Source: an uncultured delta proteobacterium
GTDB lineage: Bacteria; Myxococcota_A; Polyangia; Polyangiales; Polyangiaceae
DNA length: 11,648 nucleotides
Direction: 5' to 3'
NCBI GenBank assembly: GCA_903858055.1
Contig: CAIOHM010000538.1
Coordinates: forward strand, 1-11,648
Part shown: in pieces, positions 1 through 6,342 of the stretch
Layout of the letters: every line of letters starts with the position of its first letter
Numbering within the stretch: position 1 is the stretch's first letter
The notes under the pieces: model-generated
Seen by the model: the letters and a program-made list of their open reading frames with translations, nothing else
What the model was told of the DNA's origin: nothing
Databases searched by the model: none
Position numbers and translations under genes: made by a program

Positions 1-627
1 CGCGAGGAGCGCATCGACGCGAACGAGCTCCTCGCCCGCGTGGCGTTCACGGACCGCCTGGATTCCCGTGTGCTCGTCGACGAGCTCGACGCGCGCGCCC
101 GCCTCCGCGAAGGCCACGGCCGCCGCGAGCCCAGCAGCGCCGCCCCCGAGCACGAGCACCGTGACCGCGCGGCGTGCGCCGGTAACGACCGGCACCGGAT
201 CGTCGGGCAAGTGACCGAGGCCGGAGATGCGACGCGCAAAGACGCGCAGGAAAGGCTCCGCACCGGGGACGCCGATGAAGACCTCGTGGTGGTTCATGCC
301 GCTTGGAAAAAACCAGTCGTTCGCGCGCAGGAGATCGAACTCGCGCGGCCCCATGCGGTTCTGGGTCTCGACGACCATGCCTTCGCGGCACGGCTCGAGG
401 CAGCCGAGAACGTTCGGCACGCCGTCGACGCGCACGACGCAGCCGTCACAGCCGCCGCGCATGCACGTGGCGCCGCGCGGCCTGTGGAACTTCGGGCTGC
501 GGGCGATCGTGTCGATGCCCGCGCCGACGAGCGCAGCTGCGAGCGGCTCGCCTTCGTTCGCAACGAGCGTCGCGCCGTCGAGGCGGATCGTGACCGGACG
601 AGAGACAGCGAGGAAGCGTCGACCCAT
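1..627 (-). CDS. [2Fe-2S]/FAD oxidoreductase, sarcosine oxidase alpha-like (N-terminal part)
   Basis: Reading leftwards from the ATG at 627, 209 codons stay open to the window edge, so the C-terminal part is missing. Residues about 10-90 look like a ferredoxin-fold (Fer2_4-type) domain with four cysteines spaced C55-x4-C60-x2-C63-x12-C76, the pattern of a [2Fe-2S] site. The preceding KFHRPRG and the following stretch with FDLLRAND and FFPSG resemble the N-terminus of the sarcosine oxidase alpha subunit and amine/amino-acid dehydrogenase relatives. Residues 155-185 form a Rossmann strand with GGGAAG (161-166), ending in an acidic residue, as expected for FAD or NAD binding. Family members oxidise small amines or imino acids, often with a second FAD subunit; the substrate cannot be told here. 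The start is chosen because the Fe-S domain begins about 10 residues later. A TACGCT -10-like hexamer lies at 642-637, placing transcription only a few bases before the ATG. The family call is firm, the substrate unknown. Confidence 0.85.
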   Translation of the reverse strand, partial: MGRRFLAVSRPVTIRLDGATLVANEGEPLAAALVGAGIDTIARSPKFHRPRGATCMRGGCDGCVVRVDGVPNVLGCLEPCREGMVVETQNRMGPREFDLLRANDWFFPSGMNHHEVFIGVPGAEPFLRVFARRISGLGHLPDDPVPVVTGARRAVTVLVLGGGAAGLAAAVAFAEAGARVELVDEHTGIQAVRERHAGEELVRVDALLA

Positions 628-677
628 GGCGTCATGAGCGTAGCAGAGTCGTGGCAAGTGCGGGGAATCACGCCGGG

Positions 678-712
678 TACGTAAACGTAAGCTCGTGACC
701 ATACGACGTATG
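678..712. promoter_or_regulatory. Two perfect short dyads, possible operators
   Basis: Two inverted repeats lie in the gap upstream of the minus-strand oxidoreductase: TACGT-AA-ACGTA at 678-689 and CATACG-A-CGTATG at 700-712. Both are perfect, share a TACG/CGTA core, and have centres about 22 bp apart, close to two helical turns. They stand out as A/T-containing sequence in a very GC-rich background. This looks like a dimeric regulator binding twice, or a promoter with an operator, acting on the oxidoreductase gene. The function is inferred; the repeats are directly visible. Confidence 0.45.
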
Positions 713-735
713 AATGGCACGCCACGGGACGCTCC

Positions 736-963
736 CTAAGCGCGAAAGCGGGACGTCCGCGCGCGTCGGCGTCGCCGCCAGCGCGGGTCGTCGTCGTCGA
801 AGTCGCCTCCGAGCGCAGCGACGTACATGGACCGCATCAGCCCTTCGCGTGGGGCGCGGTCGCCGGTCTCGAGCGCGAGGGGCTCGAGGTCGCGGTCAAG
901 GAGCGCGCGTGCGAGCACGGAGGAGCGGACGGTGTGGGCGGAGAGCGTGGCGTTTGGCATCAT
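736..963 (-). CDS. Possible small hypothetical protein (75 aa)
   Basis: The ORF begins with two consecutive ATG codons (963 and 960) and ends with TAG at 738-736. I do not recognise the product. It has an ordinary mixed first half, then an acidic patch (DFDDDDP, about residues 54-60), then an arginine-rich tail (RWRRRRRARTSRFRA). About 85% of codons end in G or C, similar to the neighbours, but in such GC-rich DNA this does not prove coding. Support comes from its position: it fills an otherwise empty gap, and a sigma-54-like promoter predicts transcription starting about 2 nt before the first ATG. No Shine-Dalgarno sequence is visible, so translation would be leaderless. The same frame extends upstream to 1056, but that part runs across the promoter and reads like noise. 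It could still be a chance ORF. Confidence 0.4.
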   Translation of the reverse strand: MMPNATLSAHTVRSSVLARALLDRDLEPLALETGDRAPREGLMRSMYVAALGGDFDDDDPRWRRRRRARTSRFRA

Positions 964-975
964 GCGCCGGGAATC

Positions 976-992
976 AGCAGCCGCCGTGCCAA
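976..992 (-). promoter_or_regulatory. Sigma-54-type (-24/-12) promoter candidate
   Basis: On the minus strand the sequence is TTGGCACGGCGGCTGCT. It matches YTGGCACG-N4-TTGCW with one mismatch (C for the first T of TTGC) and has the required 10 bp between the GG and GC pairs. The predicted start is near 965, just before the ATG at 963 of the small ORF. A short dyad AAGGA-T-TCCTT (1004-1014) lies immediately upstream, though normal activator sites sit farther away. No enhancer-binding protein gene is in the window. Confidence 0.45.
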
Positions 993-1114
993 CGAGGCGC
1001 CGAAAGGATTCCTTGGAAAATGACGAGGATCGCCTCGCGTATGTGGCGCGCGGCACGTGTCCATGGCCGGCCGTGGCCAGGCCGCGAGGCGCGAAGCCCG
1101 CGTCCCTCCGCTCG

Positions 1115-2302
1115 TTAGCGAACGCGAAGCGCGGCCGCGAGCGCGCCGACGACCCGTTCGACCTCGTCGTCGCTCATGCCCACGAAGAAGGGGAGCGTGA
1201 GCGTGCACGCCGCGAGCCCCTGGGCGCCTGGGAACCGATCGCCATCGGCGACGAACGCGGCAAAGGCCGGCTCTTCGGAGAGGAGGTGCGCGTAATAGAT
1301 GGCGGTCTCCACCCCGGCGGCGGCGAGCGAGGCGCGAAGGGCTGCGCGGTCGACGCCTGCACGTAGCCTCACGCTGTAGAGGCCGTGCGCATGGCCCGAC
1401 GCGCAACGCGGAGGCAAGAGGATGGGCGCTCCCGTCGAGGAGGCGATCGCGCAAGCGCCGTTGCATGAAGGCCGGTCGGCGAGGCTGCGGGCCATGAGCG
1501 CCTCGTCGTAGCGCACCGCGAGGTCGGCACGGAACGCGAGCTCGCGCGGTAGGCTCGCGAGGCGCACGCGCAAGAGCGCCGCTTGGAGCTCGTCGAGGCG
1601 CGCGTTCGTCCCGAGCTCGGCGAAGCGGCCGGAAGAAGTGCGCCCATGTTGGCGAAGGCTTCGCACGTGCTCCGCAACGCGTGCGCTGCCTGCGACGACG
1701 AGGCCTCCGTCGCCGAAGCCTCCGAGGATCTTCGCTGGAAAAAAGCTGAAGGCGCCCACGGTGCCGAGGGTGCCGACGGATCGCCCGCCGTCGCGCGCGC
1801 CGAAGCTCTGCGCGGCGTCCTCGAGGAGCGTGAGCCCGTGCTCGAGGCAAAACTGTGCAGACTGCACACTGCCGCCGCCATCACCGCCGAGCGCGACGTG
1901 AACGAGCGCACGAACGCCGGGGCGGAGGCGTCGCGCCGCGTCCGCGAGATCGATGCGGCCACAGCCGGGGAGAGCGTCGACGAAGATGGGCGACGCGCCC
2001 GTGCGCGCGACCGCTTCCGCGGTGGCCACGAAGCCGAACACGGGCACGAGGACGCCATCGCCCGGTCCAATGCCGCACGCGCGCAGCGCCAAATACAGGG
2101 CGTCCGTGCCGCTCGAAACCCCCACGGCGTGCGCTGCGCCGAGAAACGCCGAGGCCTCGTGCTCGAACGCCTCGACCTCGGGGCCGAGCACGAAGCGACC
2201 GCTCCGCAAGACGCGCACGGCCGCCGCTTCGAGGGCTCCTTGGTCGGCTGCGATGCTGCGCGCGAGGTCAACGACCGGGAGCCTGCGTCGTGTCTCGCTC
2301 AC
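1115..2302 (-). CDS. DegT/DnrJ/EryC1/StrS-family PLP sugar aminotransferase
   Basis: The 395-residue product has the usual length of the family. Such enzymes transfer an amino group, normally from glutamate, to a keto group on a nucleotide-linked sugar. Visible hallmarks are SSGTDALYLAL (residues 63-73, phosphate-binding region), VPVFGFVATAEAV (86-98), EDAAQSFGA (161-169) with the PLP-contacting aspartate, and FSFFPAKILGGFGDGG (185-200), in which K191 is the expected Schiff-base lysine. NARLDELQAALL (233-244) and the C-terminal LPFFVGMSDDEVERVV (370-385) are also typical. The GTG start at 2302 overlaps the upstream stop as GTGA, and a GAGGG lies just before it; the open frame farther upstream is a shadow of the acetyltransferase. 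Next to a WbpD-like acetyltransferase, the likely role is a WbpE/QdtB/FdtB-type 3-aminotransferase. It is the last gene of the operon; no clear U-tract terminator follows. The family call is very secure, the exact sugar is not. Confidence 0.93.
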   Translation of the reverse strand: MSETRRRLPVVDLARSIAADQGALEAAAVRVLRSGRFVLGPEVEAFEHEASAFLGAAHAVGVSSGTDALYLALRACGIGPGDGVLVPVFGFVATAEAVARTGASPIFVDALPGCGRIDLADAARRLRPGVRALVHVALGGDGGGSVQSAQFCLEHGLTLLEDAAQSFGARDGGRSVGTLGTVGAFSFFPAKILGGFGDGGLVVAGSARVAEHVRSLRQHGRTSSGRFAELGTNARLDELQAALLRVRLASLPRELAFRADLAVRYDEALMARSLADRPSCNGACAIASSTGAPILLPPRCASGHAHGLYSVRLRAGVDRAALRASLAAAGVETAIYYAHLLSEEPAFAAFVADGDRFPGAQGLAACTLTLPFFVGMSDDEVERVVGALAAALRVR

Positions 2303-2916
2303 GGGCCCTCGAGGCGCACGCGCGCGGGCCAGGGTTCTTCGTCGTCGCCGTTTGCGCTTCGCACGAGCCCCCCTTCGAGCACGTAGCGAAGGCCCGAAAG
2401 CTCGCAAATCGCTTCGCCCGAAACGAAACGAAGCGCCGCGCCATGCCGGCTGCGGTGACCGCGCGCCGTGGCTGGAGCTCCGAGCGCGAGGACGTACGGA
2501 TCGACGTCGCGCGTGACGACCGCGCCCGCGCCGACGAACGCGTGGAGTCCGATGGTCACGCCGGAGAGTACCGTGGCGTTCGCGCCGAGCGTGGCCCCGA
2601 GCCGCACGAAGGTGCGCTCGTACGCGCCGCGCCGGTCGACCATGGCACGCGGCTCGCGCACGTTGGTGAAGGTGCAGTTTGGACCGACGAAAACCTGGCC
2701 TTCGAGCACCACGCCGTCGAAGAGGCTCACGCCGTTCTGCACGCGGCACATCTCCCCGACGACCGCGCTCGGCGCCAGGTAGCACCCTTGACCCAGCACG
2801 ACCCCGCGGCCAACGCGAGCTCCGGCGCGCAGGTGACAAAAGGGACCGACGAAGACGTCTTCGCCGAGGTCCACGCCAGCCTCGACGATGCTCGACGCGT
2901 GCACGAACGAGGCCAT
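2299..2916 (-). CDS. WbpD/WlbB-like left-handed beta-helix sugar N-acetyltransferase
   Basis: This 205-residue protein consists of hexapeptide turns from about residue 5 to 150 (for example GVDLGEDVFVGPF, GRGVVLGQGCYLA, GATLGANATVLSGVTIG, HAFVGAGAVVTRDV), which fold as a trimeric left-handed beta helix using acetyl-CoA. The inserted segment GPNCTFTNVREPRA (78-91) and the ending APATARGH are characteristic of the WbpD/WlbB, QdtC and FdtC group, which acetylate the 3-amino group of a nucleotide-linked sugar. The tail (154-205) corresponds to the short C-terminal extension seen in WbpD-type proteins, here with few cysteines (only C171). The ATG at 2916 overlaps the upstream stop as TGATG, and an AAGG lies 7-10 nt before it. 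The following aminotransferase overlaps its 3' end by 4 nt. The aminotransferase product would logically be its substrate. The acyl donor and the sugar are inferred from the family. Confidence 0.9.
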   Translation of the reverse strand: MASFVHASSIVEAGVDLGEDVFVGPFCHLRAGARVGRGVVLGQGCYLAPSAVVGEMCRVQNGVSLFDGVVLEGQVFVGPNCTFTNVREPRAMVDRRGAYERTFVRLGATLGANATVLSGVTIGLHAFVGAGAVVTRDVDPYVLALGAPATARGHRSRHGAALRFVSGEAICELSGLRYVLEGGLVRSANGDDEEPWPARVRLEGP

Positions 2917-3689
2917 CAGATGACCTTGCTCATGATCTCTTTGAGGCGCCGCACGAGCCCTTGCTGGTCGATGGTGTTGGGCTCGAAGACGATGGTGAGC
3001 GAGAGCTCGAAGGCGGGACGCGCAAGGTCGGCGAAGCGCTGGGGCCAGCGCTCGAGGCGCAGCGTGTGCCGAGCGATGCGCCGGTCGCGGTGGAAGAACT
3101 GCTTGAGGTGGTCGTCGATGAGCGGCTCGAGGATCGACGGGCCGAAGAGGTGCGAGAGGAGCCGCTCTTGTTCGTCTTCTTCGTCGTAGTCGACCTTGCG
3201 GTGAATGAGCCGAAAGCGCTGCTCGACCCAGCGAAGATCGTCGGCTTCGAGCGTGAGGTGGAGACGCTCTTGCCCGAAGGGCGCGCTCCCACGTTCGATG
3301 TCGACGTGGAGAATCGTGAGGCTCTTCTTCTTGGCGGCACCCTCGACGATTTGACGCTCGAAGACCCAGTCTGCCGGGCGAAAATGCCGCCACTTGTTCT
3401 GAGGAATCCGCACGTAGACGAACTCGTCGGAGAGGTGCTCGCGCAGCGTGGCGGGCAGCGAGACGAGCAGCCGATCGACGAAATGCTGAGGCACGGACCA
3501 GGCGCGGTCCTCGAGCTCTTCGAGGAGCAGGCGCAGGAACGAGACCCCCTGCATCGGCGGCTCGAGGCTCTGCGCAAAACCCTCGACGGTCTCCCGCATG
3601 TCGAAGCCCTCGCGCAGCGGATCGATTCCCTCGAGGAACGAGACGAAGACTGCCCGACGGGCGCGTGGGTAGAGGGAGCTCAAAGACAC
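2916..3689 (-). CDS. Unrecognised 257-residue protein in the MoxR/VWA operon
   Basis: I do not recognise a family. The frame is clearly coding: its composition is protein-like, it fills the space between its neighbours, and its stop overlaps the next ATG (TGATG). It has no signal peptide or membrane segment, so it is probably cytoplasmic. The N-terminal half is helical-looking with leucine/acidic stretches (FLRLLLEELED, about 51-61). The middle looks beta-rich (FVYVRIP about 90-96, LTILHVDIERG about 123-133, LHLTLEADDLRWVEQRF about 143-159). An acidic run (YDEEDEQER) follows, and the C-terminus has another strand (FELSLTIVFEPN) and a basic helix (LVRRLKEIMSKVI). The start is GTG at 3689, 36 nt after the upstream stop, without a visible Shine-Dalgarno; ATG at residue 31 is an alternative. 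Its position directly after the AAA+/VWA pair suggests a partner, adaptor or client of that machine; this is inference only. Confidence 0.85.
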   Translation of the reverse strand: MSLSSLYPRARRAVFVSFLEGIDPLREGFDMRETVEGFAQSLEPPMQGVSFLRLLLEELEDRAWSVPQHFVDRLLVSLPATLREHLSDEFVYVRIPQNKWRHFRPADWVFERQIVEGAAKKKSLTILHVDIERGSAPFGQERLHLTLEADDLRWVEQRFRLIHRKVDYDEEDEQERLLSHLFGPSILEPLIDDHLKQFFHRDRRIARHTLRLERWPQRFADLARPAFELSLTIVFEPNTIDQQGLVRRLKEIMSKVI

Positions 3690-3725
3690 GGCGAAGGGAG
3701 CGTACCGCGGGCCGACCCGAGCGCG

Positions 3726-4910
3726 CTACGTCGCCGGTGGCGGGTGCAGGCGAACGACGTGCCCGAACGGGGGCCGAGGCGAGGTGCTTCGACCTGTCAG
3801 AACCCAGAGCGTCGGCACCGCGGGAGGCGCCTCGGGGTAGGGACCGACGCCGTCCGTGAAGACCACGGCAGCCTCGGCCCCGAAGGTCGGCGACCCTGCA
3901 CCGAAGAGCGGCTGGAAGTCCGTGCCGCCCCCGCCCTTGAGTCGCTCGAGCTCGCCGCGCCTGTAGCTGTAGACTGCATGAATGTGCGCGTCGAACTCGA
4001 CGATCGTGATGCGTGCGAGCGAGGCCAGCGCCGTGAGCTCCCGCGCGGCATTCGCCAGATCGTCGTCGCTCATGCTGGCCGAGGTGTCGAGGCACACGAC
4101 CAGCCGTGGGGGCTCGCCCGCATGACGCTGCCGCTGGCGGCCGGGGACCTCGCCGACGCGATCCGGAAAGCGCCGCGAGGGCCTGCGGTACGAGGAGACG
4201 GTGCGCATGTGCGTGGTCACCAGGCGCCGCAAGGCCGCACGCCAATCGATCGACGGAGGCGCGCTGCTCACGAAGAGCGCGCGCAGGAGCTCCCCGGGAC
4301 GCCAACCTGCGATGGTGGCCGGTGACTCGGGGCCGAGCTGCTCCGCGAGCTCGGCGAGCTCTTCGAGGATTGCGCGCTGCGTGGCCACCGATCCGCGCGT
4401 CACGGGCTTGCGGAGTCCGCCATGGGCGTCTTGAGGCGCGGGCAACGGGACGCGTCGCGCCGAGGGATTCTCCTCGAAATAGTCGCGGAGGAGGGCATAG
4501 CGTTCGAGCGACGATTGGTTTGCGCGGAAGCCGTAGCGTTCGAAGCTCTGCCAGCGAATCGGGTTCGGGAGCGGCTCCTCGATGTGCTCGTTCGCCGCGC
4601 ACTCGAGGCACAGGTCCATGAGCTCGGGCGCGTCGACCTCGCGCAGGCGCTCGTCGACGAGGTGCCCGAGGACCACGTGGTGCACCTCGTGGAGCAAGAG
4701 CCCGAGGAACGTGTCGGCGTGCGCCTCGACCCAGGGCTCGTTCACGTGGAGCAGGAGGCGCGCGGACTCCATGGAGACGCCGAGAGTCTCGACCGCCGGG
4801 TCCATGAGCACCTCCATCCGCGCGACGACCGCCGTATGGAAAGGGTATTTCGTGACGACGTCGCGCTGCATCGCCCTCGCGATCACCAGCTTTTCGGCGC
4901 GTGAGTTCAT
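3726..4910 (-). CDS. VWA domain protein with HExxH metallopeptidase-like N-terminus (DUF2201 type)
   Basis: The product has 394 residues and two parts. The N-terminal part (about 1-215) is the putative metallopeptidase-like domain: LLLHEVHHVVLGHL carries HEVHH at 74-78, a zinc-binding HExxH motif, and DLCLECAANEHIEE (99-112) matches the conserved helix that follows in DUF2201_N proteins. The C-terminal part (about 268-390) is a von Willebrand A domain with an intact metal-ion-dependent adhesion site: D275-T-S277-A-S279, T330 in GGGGTD and D353 in FTDG. Such proteins are encoded beside MoxR ATPases and are thought to act as their partner, contacting the client through the VWA domain. Peptidase activity has not been generally established for the family. 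The ATG at 4910 lies 4 nt after the ATPase stop, so the two are surely co-translated. The open frame upstream of this ATG is a shadow of the ATPase gene. No signal peptide is seen. Confidence 0.9.
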   Translation of the reverse strand: MNSRAEKLVIARAMQRDVVTKYPFHTAVVARMEVLMDPAVETLGVSMESARLLLHVNEPWVEAHADTFLGLLLHEVHHVVLGHLVDERLREVDAPELMDLCLECAANEHIEEPLPNPIRWQSFERYGFRANQSSLERYALLRDYFEENPSARRVPLPAPQDAHGGLRKPVTRGSVATQRAILEELAELAEQLGPESPATIAGWRPGELLRALFVSSAPPSIDWRAALRRLVTTHMRTVSSYRRPSRRFPDRVGEVPGRQRQRHAGEPPRLVVCLDTSASMSDDDLANAARELTALASLARITIVEFDAHIHAVYSYRRGELERLKGGGGTDFQPLFGAGSPTFGAEAAVVFTDGVGPYPEAPPAVPTLWVLTGRSTSPRPPFGHVVRLHPPPAT

Positions 4911-4914
4911 GGCT

Positions 4915-6249
4915 TCACGCGGGGCGAATCGGGGCAATGCCCGCGGCCAGCAGCGCGTCGACGAGCGGGAGCGCCGCCCGCTCGGGGAGGCGCACGAGCA
5001 CGTGACCGAGGTTCGCGCGGAGCACGTTGGAGCGCCGGAGCGCCGCGAGATCCGTATGCCTCTCGAGGAAGAGGCGCAGCGCGAGCACGACGAGCGCGAC
5101 GCGATGCTGCGCGCCCGCCTCGCGCCCCCACACGTCGAGCTTCTTGAGGACGCCTTGCTGCGGGAAGGTGGCTTGCATGAGCTGCGCGGTGTCGAGTTCG
5201 ACGAGGGGAATGGCCAGCGGGTTCGCTGCGAGCGCGTCGAGGATCTGCACGCGCGCGTCACCCGGGAGTTCGCGCACGAGGGCCTCGAGGGCCGCGAGGC
5301 GCAGGTCGCCCTTCGTCGCCAGGAGCTGCACCTCGCTCCCGCGCACGATGCTCGTGATTCGCGCCGTCACCTCGACGAGCACGTCGCTGCGGCCCTCTTT
5401 CGCGAGGGCGCGCAGCGGCTCGAGCGCACGTGGCTCGCGGTCCGCGTCGCGAAGGAGCACGCGTACGTCCACGGGCAGCGCCGCGCGGTTCCATTGGTCG
5501 CGCGTGGCGACGAGGCGCTCGACCCAGACCGAGGGGAGGTAGCCGCCGAAGAGATCACGGAGGAGATCTTCGTCGCGCAGCTCGTGCGGCTCGAGGCTCG
5601 CGAGGAGCCGTGCGGCGTAGGTCCACGTGCGCGGGGGGGCCGCTTCGAAGGCTTGCTCGTGGGCGCGCACGAGCCCCACGATCGCGCCGTGCACGCCGTT
5701 CGCCTCGGCCCACGCGAGCCAAGTCGCCCGATCGGCGCAGACCTTGAGCTCGAGGAAGCGGGCGCGCAGCGCGCGGTCGAGCGTGCTCACTTGATAGTCG
5801 CCGTCGTCCGGGTTCACGGCAGCCACGCAGCTCCAGCCGGGGGGCAGCACGTACTCGTGGAGGCGGCGGGCGCTCAGGAGCTGCAGCGCGGGCTGTTGCA
5901 CGGCGCGCTCGGCGCGGTTCAGCTCCTCCAAGAAGAGGAGCCCAGCGCCCGCGCGCGGGAGGATCGCCGGGCGCACGAAGCGTGTTACGTCGCCTTCGAT
6001 TCGCGGCAAGCCGACGAGATCGGGGGGCTCGAGGAGCGAGAGATCGAGGACGACCACCTCGACGCCCAGCTCGAGGGCCGCCTCGGCGACGACCTCGCTC
6101 TTGCCGATGCCGGTCGGGCCTTCGAGGAGGACCGGGAGGCGCGCGCGGTAGGCCGCCTTGAGCGCGGCGACGAGGCGCGGCCCCGCGGGGATGCGATCCT
6201 CGGGGACGGTGACGGCGAGCGGGGTGGGGGCTTGTCGGGGGCGAGCCAT
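4915..6249 (-). CDS. MoxR-type AAA+ ATPase
   Basis: The 444-residue product carries an AAA+ (AAA_5/MoxR-like) module in its first half. Visible are Walker A GPTGIGKS (44-51), the family signature LSLLEPPDLVGLPRIEG (70-86), Walker B LLFLEELNRA (104-113), sensor 1 in AAVNP (N146), the arginine-bearing STLDRALRARF (155-165) and the lid-region RTWTYAARLLASL (207-219). The second half (about 230-444) is an all-helical extension with no motif I recognise, longer than in short MoxR proteins. The role is ATP-driven remodelling of a protein client together with the adjacent VWA protein. It is the promoter-proximal gene of the five-gene operon. The ATG at 6249 (MARPRQAP) is preferred because it lies between the two divergent genes; an in-frame ATG at 6303 would add 18 residues and still not reach the kinase gene. 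No convincing Shine-Dalgarno is present. Confidence 0.93.
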   Translation of the reverse strand: MARPRQAPTPLAVTVPEDRIPAGPRLVAALKAAYRARLPVLLEGPTGIGKSEVVAEAALELGVEVVVLDLSLLEPPDLVGLPRIEGDVTRFVRPAILPRAGAGLLFLEELNRAERAVQQPALQLLSARRLHEYVLPPGWSCVAAVNPDDGDYQVSTLDRALRARFLELKVCADRATWLAWAEANGVHGAIVGLVRAHEQAFEAAPPRTWTYAARLLASLEPHELRDEDLLRDLFGGYLPSVWVERLVATRDQWNRAALPVDVRVLLRDADREPRALEPLRALAKEGRSDVLVEVTARITSIVRGSEVQLLATKGDLRLAALEALVRELPGDARVQILDALAANPLAIPLVELDTAQLMQATFPQQGVLKKLDVWGREAGAQHRVALVVLALRLFLERHTDLAALRRSNVLRANLGHVLVRLPERAALPLVDALLAAGIAPIRPA

Positions 6250-6287
6250 GGCGTTCTTGCGATGCCGCGAAGGGAGCACGGGAGCGA

Positions 6288-6293
6288 AAACTA
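6288..6293 (-). promoter_or_regulatory. Possible -10 element for the MoxR operon
   Basis: Reading on the minus strand, TAGTTT occurs about 38 nt upstream of the ATPase ATG in the 93-nt divergent gap. It fits TAnnnT, but the corresponding -35 (around 6310-6315, TTCGTG) is poor. It would give a leader of roughly 30 nt. Weak evidence. Confidence 0.25.
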
Positions 6294-6330
6294 CGCGCTG
6301 CATTTTGCGCACGAAGCACGACCGCTTCGA

Positions 6331-6336
6331 TACGAT
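6331..6336 (+). promoter_or_regulatory. -10 element placed for a leaderless kinase transcript
   Basis: TACGAT sits exactly 12 to 7 nt before the kinase ATG at 6343, where a -10 box would lie if transcription began at the A of the start codon. There is no Shine-Dalgarno between them, which agrees with a leaderless mRNA. The nearest -35-like sequence is TTGCGC at 6305-6310, with a long 20-bp spacer, so the -35 is doubtful. Confidence 0.4.
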
Positions 6337-6342
6337 TTGCCC

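Noticed and set aside
40..684. Plus-strand ORF over the oxidoreductase gene
   Set aside because: The minus strand gives a convincing Fe-S/FAD domain over the same bases; the plus frame has no recognisable content.
1060..1090. GC-rich imperfect hairpin (CCATGGCCGGCCGTGG region) after the aminotransferase stop, as an operon terminator
   Set aside because: The stem is imperfect and has no T-tract on the minus strand. GC-rich dyads of this kind are expected by chance here.
1583..4325. Several long plus-strand ORFs across 1583-4325
   Set aside because: They are antisense shadows of the aminotransferase, acetyltransferase, orphan and VWA genes. Their translations are Arg/Ala/Glu-rich with no family motif.
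2303..4611. Continuous minus-strand frame extending the acetyltransferase upstream to 4611
   Set aside because: Upstream of 2916 the translation is arginine-rich noise overlapping the orphan and VWA genes in another frame. The TGATG junction gives the natural start, so there is no fusion protein.
4582..6342. Plus-strand frame open without a stop upstream of the kinase start, antisense to the VWA and MoxR genes
   Set aside because: It is arginine/glutamate-rich low-complexity translation mirrored from two clearly real minus-strand genes. The kinase signal peptide and lipobox begin at 6343, which fixes the true start.
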